NCBI GenBank assembly: GCA_052145775.1
Contig: JBKQNY010000200.1
Span: 1-17,051 of the forward strand
Reading direction: 5' to 3'
Length of the DNA: 17,051 nt
Origin: CAVYPR01 sp052145775
GTDB taxonomy: Bacteria; Actinomycetota; Acidimicrobiia; Acidimicrobiales; RAAP-2
Below are positions 1-6,594 of the stretch, piece by piece. The notes beneath the pieces were generated by a model that ran no database searches, was not told where the DNA came from, and worked only from the letters and a program-made list of their open reading frames with translations. Both the position numbers and the translations under genes were made by a program. How positions within the stretch are numbered: the first letter of the stretch is position 1; each line of letters opens with the position of its first letter.

Positions 1-359
1 CGCTCCTCGGCCTGGGCCACGAGCTCGGCGGCCTCGGCCTCCGACTCGCGCTTGGTCTGGTCGACGAACTTCTGGGCCAGGACCAGGGTCCGCTGGAGTG
101 TGTCGTCAGGTGGGGCCTCCACCGGCACGGGGACGGCGGCCAGCTGCCGCCGCTCGGCCTCGAGCTGGGCGATGCGCTCCGAGGCCTGGCGGAGCCGTTC
201 GACCATCTGGCGGAGCTGCTCGTGCAGGCCCTCCGCCTCGACCGCGGCCTTCTCCAGGTACTCGTCGACCTCGTCGACGTTGTAGCCCTTCAGCCCGAGC
301 CGGAACTCCACCGTCCTCAGCGTCTCGAGGACCGATGGGGACGGGGGCGGGCTCTCCAT
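1..359 (-). CDS. divIVA: DivIVA/Wag31-type polar and septal coiled-coil protein (partial, C-terminus outside window)
   Basis: DivIVA proteins bind negatively curved membrane at poles and septa and, in actinobacteria, organise polar wall growth. About 119 residues are visible, from an ATG at 359. Residues about 15-37 match the DivIVA N-terminal lipid-binding region (VEFRLGLKGYNVDEVDEYLE). Glu/Gln/Arg-rich heptad-like sequence follows to about residue 70, then a Pro/Val-rich break, then a second coiled-coil stretch (TLVLAQKFVDQTKRESEAEA) that runs off the left edge. No stop is reached, so the gene is cut by the window and not broken. A TTG three codons upstream is an alternative start; no strong ribosome binding site is visible. 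The position after sepF and yggT is the usual actinobacterial order, which supports the call. The total length and C-terminal oligomerisation tail cannot be seen. Confidence 0.9.
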   Translation of the reverse strand, partial: MESPPPSPSVLETLRTVEFRLGLKGYNVDEVDEYLEKAAVEAEGLHEQLRQMVERLRQASERIAQLEAERRQLAAVPVPVEAPPDDTLQRTLVLAQKFVDQTKRESEAEAAELVAQAEE

Positions 360-411
360 GATGCCCAAGTCTAGCCGTGCCCCTTTGCGGTCCGCGCCCT
401 GTTGGAGCGGT

Positions 412-675
412 TCAGCTGCGCAGCAACGGGACGACGATCACCTGGGCCACGATGATGACGATCAGGATCGACAGGTCGATGGCCATGCCGCCCACCCCAA
501 CCGGCGGCAGGATCCGCCGGACCGGCCGCAGCACGGGCTCGGTGACGGCGTCGAGCAGCTGGACCACCCGGAAGAGGGCCGTGCCCGGCCTGGCCGGGAG
601 CCAGCTGAGGAGGGCCCGCACGATGAGCACGATCACGTAGGCCTCGATCAGGTAGGCGAGGATCCCGAAGATCAC
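412..675 (-). CDS. YggT-family small integral membrane protein
   Basis: An 87-residue protein with two hydrophobic segments (about residues 3-24 and 65-84). Between them lies a cytoplasmic-type stretch with RALLSWLP and the family's proline-rich PVLRPVRRILPPVG motif. This is the YggT (CcmB/YlmG-like) family. YlmG proteins are encoded next to sepF in many Gram-positive bacteria and cyanobacteria and are linked to division or membrane organisation, but no biochemical activity is established. The start is a GTG at 675, only 7 nt after the sepF stop. A GAGG-like sequence formed across the sepF stop codon can serve as ribosome binding site. The gene is almost certainly co-transcribed and translationally coupled with sepF. 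Length and topology are normal for the family. Confidence 0.88.
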   Translation of the reverse strand: MIFGILAYLIEAYVIVLIVRALLSWLPARPGTALFRVVQLLDAVTEPVLRPVRRILPPVGVGGMAIDLSILIVIIVAQVIVVPLLRS

Positions 676-682
676 GGTCGCC

Positions 683-1237
683 TCAATGACGTCCGAAGCC
701 GCGCTCCTGCAGCCGTTGGCGCTCCTCGTCCGACACCTTCACGTTGGTCGGTGCGAGCAGGAACACCTGGTCGGCCACCTTCTCCATCTCGCCGCTGAGT
801 GCGTAGGTGACGCCGCTGCAGAAGTCGATCATCCGTCGCTGGAGGTCGCGCTCGGCCATCTGCAAGTTCACGATCACCGGGCGGTTGGACTTGAGGCAGT
901 CGGCGATCTCCTTGGCGTCGCCGAAGCGGGTCGGTGCCACGACCTGCACCTTGGCCGCGTCGCCCGGACTCATCGGCCGCACCGACGGCGTCGGGGTGAC
1001 CGCCCGCGAGCTCGGCGCGGGCGCCGCGGCGGTGGCCGGCTCGCGCGGCAACGTGCGGATCCGGCTCACCGGGGCCGGCCCGGTGCGCTCCGGCGGCTCC
1101 TCGGGCTCGGGCTCATAGCGCGTCCCGCCCCCGGCGTAGGCGTTGGGGGCGCGGTCGTCGTAGTCGTCGTAGTCGTCGTACTCGTCGTCGAGCAGTCCGA
1201 GGTAGACCATGGTCTTCTTCAGGAATGAATTGGCCAT
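683..1237 (-). CDS. sepF: SepF cell division protein (FtsZ membrane anchor)
   Basis: SepF binds the FtsZ C-terminal peptide and tethers Z-ring filaments to the membrane; it is the likely anchor here, as no ftsA is present. The 184-residue protein has three parts. The N-terminal amphipathic membrane-targeting helix is MANSFLKKTMVYLGLL. A disordered acidic/proline linker spans about residues 18-90, with a DDYDDYDD repeat. The SepF core domain spans about 94-172 and includes KVQVVAPTRFGDAKEIADCL, RPVIVNLQ and the FCSGVTYALSG turn with its conserved Gly. The ATG at 1237 is preceded by AAAGGA at good spacing. An internal ATG at 1210 would delete the membrane helix and is unlikely. sepF lies in the same run as ftsZ and yggS, upstream of yggT and divIVA. 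Its length is normal. Confidence 0.95.
   Translation of the reverse strand: MANSFLKKTMVYLGLLDDEYDDYDDYDDRAPNAYAGGGTRYEPEPEEPPERTGPAPVSRIRTLPREPATAAAPAPSSRAVTPTPSVRPMSPGDAAKVQVVAPTRFGDAKEIADCLKSNRPVIVNLQMAERDLQRRMIDFCSGVTYALSGEMEKVADQVFLLAPTNVKVSDEERQRLQERGFGRH
1157..1192 (-). repeat. 9-bp tandem repeat inside sepF coding Asp-Asp-Tyr
   Basis: Three to four copies of a 9-bp unit (plus-strand tagtcgtcg) encode the acidic Asp-Asp-Tyr run in the SepF linker. The repeat is in frame and a multiple of three, so copy-number change would lengthen or shorten the linker without a frameshift. Boundaries are approximate. Confidence 0.6.
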
Positions 1238-1304
1238 CGGGATCCTTTGCGGCCCCAGCGTAGTGCGTCACCCGCGCCGCGGGCGGACCCTCGTGCGGCC
1301 CGCG

Positions 1305-2009
1305 TCACCGGCTCGCCGGGCCCTCGTCGCCGGCCGGCGCCGTCGGTCGTCGGAGCGGCCGGTCGCCGAAGAGCGCCCGGCCCAGCCGCACCATGGTCGA
1401 CCCCTCGGCCACCGCCGCCTCCAGGTCGTCGGTCATGCCCATGGAGCGCTCGGGCAGTCCCAGCCGGTCGGCGAGCTCGCGCACGGTGCGGAACCCGAGT
1501 CGGGCCGCGGCGGGGTCGACCGGGGCCACGGTCATGAACCCCCGCACGACGAGGTCCAGCTCGCCGAGGTCGCGGACCAGGCCCGGCGCCTCGGCGGCGG
1601 CGCAGCCGCCCCGGCCCGGGAGCCCCGTGACGTCCACCTCGACGAGGACCTCGGCCCCCGGGGCGCGTCGGGCGATCTCGGCGCCCTCGGCCAGCCGGGC
1701 CACCGACTGCCAGCAGGCGACCAGGGGGGCGAGGGACTTCACCTTGTTGCGCTGGAGCGCGCCGAGGAAGTGCCAGCGCGGACCGGCCGACTCGCCCAGG
1801 AGTGGGCCGACGGCCGCCGCCTTGGCCACCAGTTCCTGGGCGTAGTTCTCGCCCACGTCCACCAGGCCCACGGCGCAGGCCGACGCCACCGCCTCGGGGC
1901 CGAATCCCTTGGTCACCGCCACCACCCGGACCGCGCCGGGGTCGCCACCGGCCGACTCGATGCGCCGTTGGGCGACGGAGAGCCGCGCCGCCACGGCGGC
2001 GGGGTCCAT
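1305..2009 (-). CDS. YggS/PROSC-family pyridoxal 5'-phosphate-binding protein
   Basis: This is a PLP-binding protein of the YggS/YlmE/PLPBP family, a non-enzymatic regulator of vitamin B6 and amino/keto-acid homeostasis with an alanine-racemase-like TIM barrel. With the ATG at 2009 it has 234 residues, normal for the family. Visible motifs: AVTK with the PLP Lys at 34, VGENYAQEL, WHFLGALQRNKVK, a VLVEVD strand and the C-terminal phosphate-binding STMVRLGRALFG. MGMTDDLEAA stands where the family usually has an M-S-x-D motif, a mild variant. The start at 2009 lies 19 nt after the ftsZ stop. An in-frame start at 2069 would add 20 low-complexity Ser/Pro residues overlapping ftsZ and is less likely. 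In many actinobacteria a laccase-domain gene sits between ftsZ and this gene; it is absent here. Confidence 0.92.
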   Translation of the reverse strand: MDPAAVAARLSVAQRRIESAGGDPGAVRVVAVTKGFGPEAVASACAVGLVDVGENYAQELVAKAAAVGPLLGESAGPRWHFLGALQRNKVKSLAPLVACWQSVARLAEGAEIARRAPGAEVLVEVDVTGLPGRGGCAAAEAPGLVRDLGELDLVVRGFMTVAPVDPAAARLGFRTVRELADRLGLPERSMGMTDDLEAAVAEGSTMVRLGRALFGDRPLRRPTAPAGDEGPASR

Positions 2010-2028
2010 GGGCGCGGCGCCCGTCGGG

Positions 2029-3141
2029 CTAGCGGAGGAAGGAGGGGACGTCGAAATCGTCGTCGCCAAGGTCGAGCTCGTCGTCGGCGGCGTCGGCGAA
2101 GATGTCGACCGGCTCGGGAGCCTCGAGCCCGAGGACGTGGCTCACCCCCTCGGCGGCGGAGGCGATGCCGCTCTGGCGGCCGCCCTCCTCCCACCGTTCG
2201 AAGCCGGCGGCGATGACCGTCACCCGCACCTCGTCGCCCATGTTGTCGTCGATCACCGCCCCGAAGATGATGTTGGCGTCGGGGTGGGCCACCGCGTGGA
2301 TGATCTCGGCCGCCTCGTTCACCTCGAACAACCCGAGGTCGGTGCCGCCGGCGATGTTGAGGAGGATCCCGCGCGCACCCTCGATGGAGGCCTCCAGCAG
2401 CGGGCTGGTGATCGCCGCGCGCGCCGCGTTCACGGCCCGCCCCTCGCCGCCGGCCGCCCCGATGCCCATGATGGCCGTGCCGGCGTTGGTCATCACCATC
2501 TTCACGTCGGCGAAGTCGGTGTTGATGAGCCCGGGCACGGTGATGAGGTCGGTGATGCCCCGCACGCCGGCCAGGAGGACCTCGTCGGCCATCTTGAAGG
2601 CGTTCACCATCGACGTCTTGTCGTTCGAGACGGTGAGCAGCCGGTCGTTGGGGATGACGATGAGGGTGTCGACCTTCTCCTTCAGGTTCTGGATGCCCTT
2701 CTCGGCCTGCATGGCCCGCCGCCGGCCCTCGAAGGTGAAGGGTCGGGTCACCACCCCGATGGTGAGCGCCCCGAGTCCCTTGGCCACCTCGGCCACCACC
2801 GGCGCCGCCCCGGTGCCGGTCCCTCCGCCCTTGCCGGCCGTGATGAAGACCATGTCCGCCCCGGCCAGGGCCTCTTCGATTTCGCCCCGGTGCTCCTCGG
2901 CCGCCTGGCGGCCCACCTCGGGGTCGCTGCCCGCACCCAGCCCGCGGGTCAGCTGGCGGCCGATGTCGAGCTTGAGGTCGGCGTCGCTCATGAGGAGTGC
3001 CTGGGCGTCGGTGTTCGCCGCGATGAACTCGACGTTGTGCAGCCCGGCGTCGATCATTCGGTTGACGGCGTTCACGCCCCCGCCGCCGACCCCTACCACT
3101 TTGATCACGGCTAGGTAGTTGCTCTGTGACGGAACGGTCAT
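2029..3141 (-). CDS. ftsZ: Cell division protein FtsZ (tubulin-like GTPase)
   Basis: FtsZ polymerises with GTP at mid-cell to form the Z ring. The 370-residue protein shows the N-terminal GGGGVNAVNRM nucleotide loop (about 19-29), the tubulin signature GGGTGTG at 105-111 and the T7 synergy loop NTDFADV with catalytic acids D209 and D212. An acidic linker precedes the C-terminal peptide DDDFDVPSFLR, the docking site for SepF. The ATG at 3141 was chosen because the conserved sequence starts soon after it and GAGGGAG lies just upstream. A GTG at 3168 would add nine non-conserved residues. The gene has its own promoter and leader in the 212-bp spacer after ftsQ, so it is probably transcribed both from that promoter and by read-through. 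The yggS-type gene follows at once. Confidence 0.98.
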   Translation of the reverse strand: MTVPSQSNYLAVIKVVGVGGGGVNAVNRMIDAGLHNVEFIAANTDAQALLMSDADLKLDIGRQLTRGLGAGSDPEVGRQAAEEHRGEIEEALAGADMVFITAGKGGGTGTGAAPVVAEVAKGLGALTIGVVTRPFTFEGRRRAMQAEKGIQNLKEKVDTLIVIPNDRLLTVSNDKTSMVNAFKMADEVLLAGVRGITDLITVPGLINTDFADVKMVMTNAGTAIMGIGAAGGEGRAVNAARAAITSPLLEASIEGARGILLNIAGGTDLGLFEVNEAAEIIHAVAHPDANIIFGAVIDDNMGDEVRVTVIAAGFERWEEGGRQSGIASAAEGVSHVLGLEAPEPVDIFADAADDELDLGDDDFDVPSFLR

Positions 3142-3240
3142 GGACTCCCTCGGTGCTGGGGCGACCACCGGCGGGCCGCAATCTCGGTGCTCCCCTGCGT
3201 GCCGACGTACTTGGACGGCGGACCGCCGCGTCCACGGGTC

Positions 3241-3261
3241 TCAACCTTCGCCAGAGGTTGA
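3241..3261 (-). promoter_or_regulatory. Inverted repeat in the ftsZ leader (operator or RNA hairpin)
   Basis: A perfect 7-bp inverted repeat, TCAACCT and AGGTTGA, surrounds a 7-nt spacer. It lies about 17-37 nt downstream of the predicted transcription start of the ftsZ promoter and about 100 nt before the ftsZ ATG. It could fold as a hairpin in the mRNA leader or be a dimeric repressor site; the sequence alone does not decide. Confidence 0.5.
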
Positions 3262-3284
3262 ACGACAGGTGACAACGTGCCCAC

Positions 3285-3313
3285 ACGATACGGGTGGCGT
3301 TCTCGGCGGTCAA
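3285..3313 (-). promoter_or_regulatory. Predicted housekeeping-sigma promoter for ftsZ
   Basis: On the minus strand TTGACC (3313-3308) is followed by exactly 17 nt and TATCGT (3290-3285), matching the sigma-70/SigA consensus at 5/6 and 4/6 positions. Transcription would start near 3278, giving a leader of about 137 nt before the ftsZ ATG. The promoter lies in the only sizeable spacer (3142-3353) in the downstream half of the cluster. Apart from this promoter and the inverted repeat, I see only a weak CGGCG/CGCCG hairpin near 3217-3229 in that spacer. Confidence 0.6.
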
Positions 3314-3353
3314 GCATGGGCGCAGGTCGCCAACGCCACCGCGCCCGGCAGGC

Positions 3354-4199
3354 TCAGCCCGGGCCGACGGTGGTCGAGTCGGGGACGCTCACGTTGATGA
3401 CGTCGCCGGCCGCCAGCTTGGCCCCGGCCAGGGCGGCGGCGGCGGCCTCGTACTTCTGGTCGAGCTGGGTGGTGTCGCCCAGCTTCACGGTGACCGGCGT
3501 GGTCATGTCCAGGGTCACCTGGCCACCGCGGTTGACCACCACCGCCGTCACCTGTGCCGAGAAGGCCCGCGGGAGGGTGGCCGCCACCACGAGGCCGGGC
3601 CCGGCGGCGGGCGCCAGCCAGCTCCCCGGCGCTCCGGGTCGGGACGGCGGCTCCAGACGCACGAGACCCGCCGGCGGGCCGGGGCGATCGGCCAGCACCC
3701 GACCGGCCCGGTCCACCAGGGCCCATGCACCCGGCGTGCCGGCGTGCGCCCGCGGGTCGCCGGCGGGCGGGGCCACCACCGCCACCGGGGTCTCCTCGAC
3801 CACGGTCACCCGGACCCCGTCGGGCCACTGGCGCTGGACCGTGGCGCTGCGCACCCAGGGCAGCTGCTCGAGCCGGGCCGCCGCCGCCCCGGGGTCGACG
3901 TCGACCATCGGGGGGTGGCCGGCCAGGCCGGCCACGGCCTCGATCTCGGCGGGCGGGGTGTGGACCGAGCCCACCACGGTGACGACCCGGGCCGAGAGCC
4001 ACCTCGAATGCAGGAGGAACCAGCCCCCCACCGCTGCTGCGGCGAGCGCCGCCAGGCACACCACCACGACCAGCCGCCGGCGGCCGCGCCGGCGGGTCAC
4101 CGCGGCCCGGCGCTGGCGGATGCGCGGGTCGAGCGACGGGCGGTCGGTCGCCGGACGGCCCTGCGGGCGGGCCGGGGCGTCGGTCCGGGTCGGGCTCAC
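3354..4199 (-). CDS. ftsQ: Divisome protein FtsQ (POTRA domain, bitopic)
   Basis: FtsQ joins the cytoplasmic and periplasmic sides of the divisome and binds FtsL and FtsB. The GTG start at 4199 overlaps the murB stop (GTGA), giving 281 residues. Layout: a basic, proline-rich cytoplasmic tail (1-42, ending RRRGRRR); one membrane segment at about 43-63 (LVVVVCLAALAAAAVGGWFL); an FtsQ-type POTRA domain at about 68-140 (VVTVVGSVHTPPAEI, LEQLPWVRSATVQRQWPDGV); then the FtsQ beta domain to the end. The open frame continues upstream inside murB, but that part is GC-driven shadow sequence without FtsQ features. Identification rests on architecture, the LPWVRSATV..WPDGVRV.V.E motif and position between murB and ftsZ. 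Confidence 0.92.
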   Translation of the reverse strand: MSPTRTDAPARPQGRPATDRPSLDPRIRQRRAAVTRRRGRRRLVVVVCLAALAAAAVGGWFLLHSRWLSARVVTVVGSVHTPPAEIEAVAGLAGHPPMVDVDPGAAAARLEQLPWVRSATVQRQWPDGVRVTVVEETPVAVVAPPAGDPRAHAGTPGAWALVDRAGRVLADRPGPPAGLVRLEPPSRPGAPGSWLAPAAGPGLVVAATLPRAFSAQVTAVVVNRGGQVTLDMTTPVTVKLGDTTQLDQKYEAAAAALAGAKLAAGDVINVSVPDSTTVGPG

Positions 4200-5203
4200 C
4201 CGCCGTCCCCGCTGTCCGCACCGCGTGCCTCGTCCCCGGGTTCCACCCCCCCATTGTCGGCTGCGCCGAAGCCCACCAGGCGGACCTCGGTCCTGAGCAC
4301 CACCCCGAACCGCTCGGCCACGGCGGCGCGCACGTGGTCGGTGAGCCGCTTCACGTCGTCGGCCGACCCCCCGTCGTCCGCCTGGATGAAGTTCGCGTGC
4401 TTCTCCGAGACCCGGGCCGTGCCCAGCGCGAACCCCTTCAGCCCGGCCTCCTCCACCAGCCGGCCGGCCGAGTCGCCGGGGGGGTTGGTGAAGACCGACC
4501 CGGCGTTGGAGCCCCCCGGCTGGTGCTGGCGCCGCCAGCGGACGATCTCGGTCAGCGCCGCCCGGCCCTCGTCGGCGTCCCCCCGGCGCACCCCGAAGGT
4601 CGCTCCCACCACCACCTCGCCGGGCGCCACCGAAGAGGTGCGGTAGCCGAAGGCGAGGCGCCCGGGGGTGTCCTCGCCCCCGGCCTCGGCAGCCAGGTCC
4701 ACCCAGCGGTAGCGCAGGAGGCACGAGGCGGTGTCGGCCCCGTGGCCCCCGGCGTTCATGCGCACCGCCCCGCCCACCGACCCCGGGACGCCGACCGCCC
4801 ACTCGAGCCCTCGCAGCCCGGCCTCGACCGTGCGCCGGGCGAGCACCGGCAGCCCCGCCCCCCCGCCGGCCGACACCTCGACCGGCTCGCCGTCCGGCCC
4901 GTCTTGTGCGCCGATCTCGATCCCGCTCAGACCGGGGCCGAGGTGGACGGCCAGGCCGAAGAAGCCCGCGTCAGCCACCAAGAGGTTGGACCCCTTGCCC
5001 ACCACGAGCACCGGCACGGCGGTGCCGACCAGGGCCCGGCGCACGGCCAGCAGGTCGTCGACCGATCCCGCCTCGAACCACAGGGCCGCCGGGCCCCCCA
5101 CGCGGTAGGTGGTGAGGGCGCCCAGGGGGTGGCCGGCCTCGGCCCGGTCCCCGAGGGCGGCGGCCACCGCGTCGAGCCCGGCCCGGTCGGGCCCGCCGCT
5201 CAC
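4196..5203 (-). CDS. murB: UDP-N-acetylenolpyruvoylglucosamine reductase MurB
   Basis: MurB uses FAD and NADPH to reduce UDP-GlcNAc-enolpyruvate to UDP-MurNAc in the cytoplasm. The 335-residue protein starts at a GTG (5203) overlapping the murC stop (GTGA). FAD-binding motifs are TTYRVGGPAALW (31-42), VVGKGSNLLVAD (67-78) and GVPGSVGGAVRMNAG (138-152). GYR (186-188), the catalytic-acid Ser236 in GSNAGSVFTNP and the substrate-binding SEKHANFI motif follow. Thr stands in FTNP where many MurBs have Lys (FKNP), a conservative family variation. The C-terminal LRTEVRLVGFG matches the family end, followed by about 20 low-complexity acidic residues. No murA is seen in the window. Confidence 0.96.
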   Translation of the reverse strand: MSGGPDRAGLDAVAAALGDRAEAGHPLGALTTYRVGGPAALWFEAGSVDDLLAVRRALVGTAVPVLVVGKGSNLLVADAGFFGLAVHLGPGLSGIEIGAQDGPDGEPVEVSAGGGAGLPVLARRTVEAGLRGLEWAVGVPGSVGGAVRMNAGGHGADTASCLLRYRWVDLAAEAGGEDTPGRLAFGYRTSSVAPGEVVVGATFGVRRGDADEGRAALTEIVRWRRQHQPGGSNAGSVFTNPPGDSAGRLVEEAGLKGFALGTARVSEKHANFIQADDGGSADDVKRLTDHVRAAVAERFGVVLRTEVRLVGFGAADNGGVEPGDEARGADSGDGG

Positions 5204-6594
5204 CGCTCCTCCCGCAGCTCGTCGGGGAGGGTGGTCAGGTCGCCCGCCCCCAGGGTGAGGCAGAGGTCCCCCGCCTCGAGCAGCCCCGACAGCGTGGCTA
5301 CCAGCCCGGCGCGGTCCGGCGCGTAGACCAAGGGGCGCGTGGGGTCGGCGGAGGCCACCGCCTCGGCCACCAGCCGTCCCGAGACCCCGGGGATCGGCGG
5401 ATCCCCGGCGCCGTAGACGTCGGTCACCACCACCACGTCGGCGTCGCCGAAGGCCGTCCCGAAGGCCCCGGCCAGGGCGGCGGTCCGGGTGTAGCGGTGG
5501 GGCTGGAAGACCGCCACCACCCGCCGCCACTCCCCCGAGCGTGCCGTGGCCAAGGCGGCCCGCACCTCGCTGGGCAGGTGCGCGTAGTCGTCGACGAAGG
5601 TGACGCCCCTCCCCTCACCCCGGAACTCGAACCGCCGGGGGACTCCGGCGAAGCGGGAGAGGGCGGCGGCCACGGCCCCGAAGGGCGCGCCGGCCAGGGT
5701 GGCGGCCACCGCCGCCAGCGCCGCGTTGCGGGCGTTGTGCAGCCCGGGCACCGCCACCTCGAGCCGGCCCCCCGCCCCGTCGGGGCCCGAGAGGTCGAAG
5801 GCCGAGGCGCTGCGCGAGAGGGTGAGGCCGGTGATCCGCCAGGTGGCCCCCTCGGCCTGCCCGACGGTCACGGCTTGGCGGCGGCGGCCCAGCTCGGCGG
5901 CGACCGGGTCGTCGGCCCCCACTAAGCGGGCCCCGGTGGCGGCGTCGAGGAACGCCCCGAAGGCCTCGCTGAGGGCGCCGAAGGTCCCGTAGTGGTCGAG
6001 GTGGTCGGCCTCGACGTTGGTGACCACGGCCATCTCGGGCGCCAGCGCCGTGAAGGAGCCGTAACTCTCGTCGGCCTCGAGGACCAGCCACTCGCCGCGG
6101 TCCCACACGGCGTTGGTGCCCATCTGGCCCACGTCGGCGCCGATAAGGAAGGACGGCCGCAGCCCCGCCTCCACCAGCATGAGGGAGATCATCGAGCAGG
6201 TGGTGGTCTTGCCATGGGTGCCGGCCACGGCCAGGCACCGACGGGCGGCGGCGATGGCCGCCAGCATCTCGGCCCGCCGCACCACCGCCAGGCCGCGCCT
6301 GGCCGCCTCGACCAGCTCGGGGTTGTCCGGGGCCACCGCCGGCGAGAAGGTGACGAGGTCGGCCGCCCCGACGTGGTCGGCCCGGTGGCCGACCGAGACC
6401 TCCACCCCCTGGGCCACCAGCCGGTCCACCACCGGCGAGCCCCGCAGGTCGCTCCCGGTCACCGTGTGGCCCATGGCGGCCAGCACGGTGGCGATGGCAC
6501 TCATCCCCGCCCCGCCCACCCCCACCACGTGGATCCTCCTCGGCACCGAGAGGTCGACCGGGGCCGGATCGCCGTCCGGGCGCTCCGCGGGCAT
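5200..6594 (-). CDS. murC: UDP-N-acetylmuramate--L-alanine ligase MurC
   Basis: MurC is the ATP-dependent ligase adding L-Ala to UDP-MurNAc, the first stem-peptide residue. From the ATG at 6594 it has 464 residues, the usual length. Motifs: N-terminal Rossmann glycine loop VVGVGGAGMSAIA (23-35), ATP P-loop AGTHGKTTT (124-132), central-domain NVEADHLDHYG, and the C-terminal-domain VFQPHRYTRT. A DDYAHLPSEV motif appears where the family usually has DDYxHHP, so one His is Leu. GAGGTGG about 9 nt upstream can serve as ribosome binding site. The start lies inside the murG C-terminal coding sequence in another frame. The stop overlaps the murB start (GTGA). The catalytic core looks intact. Confidence 0.95.
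   Translation of the reverse strand: MPAERPDGDPAPVDLSVPRRIHVVGVGGAGMSAIATVLAAMGHTVTGSDLRGSPVVDRLVAQGVEVSVGHRADHVGAADLVTFSPAVAPDNPELVEAARRGLAVVRRAEMLAAIAAARRCLAVAGTHGKTTTCSMISLMLVEAGLRPSFLIGADVGQMGTNAVWDRGEWLVLEADESYGSFTALAPEMAVVTNVEADHLDHYGTFGALSEAFGAFLDAATGARLVGADDPVAAELGRRRQAVTVGQAEGATWRITGLTLSRSASAFDLSGPDGAGGRLEVAVPGLHNARNAALAAVAATLAGAPFGAVAAALSRFAGVPRRFEFRGEGRGVTFVDDYAHLPSEVRAALATARSGEWRRVVAVFQPHRYTRTAALAGAFGTAFGDADVVVVTDVYGAGDPPIPGVSGRLVAEAVASADPTRPLVYAPDRAGLVATLSGLLEAGDLCLTLGAGDLTTLPDELREER

Noticed and set aside
1238..1304. Possible sepF promoter in the 67-bp spacer after the YggS-family gene
   Set aside because: No convincing -35/-10 pair; only a good ribosome binding site for sepF is visible.
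1909..3114. 401-codon plus-strand open frame antisense to ftsZ
   Set aside because: Composition (Val/Gly/His/Asp-rich) reflects the complement of ftsZ codons, and no motif or ribosome binding site supports it.
3217..3229. CGGCG-GAC-CGCCG hairpin in the ftsZ leader
   Set aside because: A 5-bp all-GC stem with a 3-nt loop is expected by chance in this composition and has no positional support.
3354..4802. FtsQ extended to 482 residues
   Set aside because: The extra N-terminal 200 residues overlap murB in another frame and are Gly/Arg-rich without FtsQ features; the GTG at 4199 gives the normal layout.
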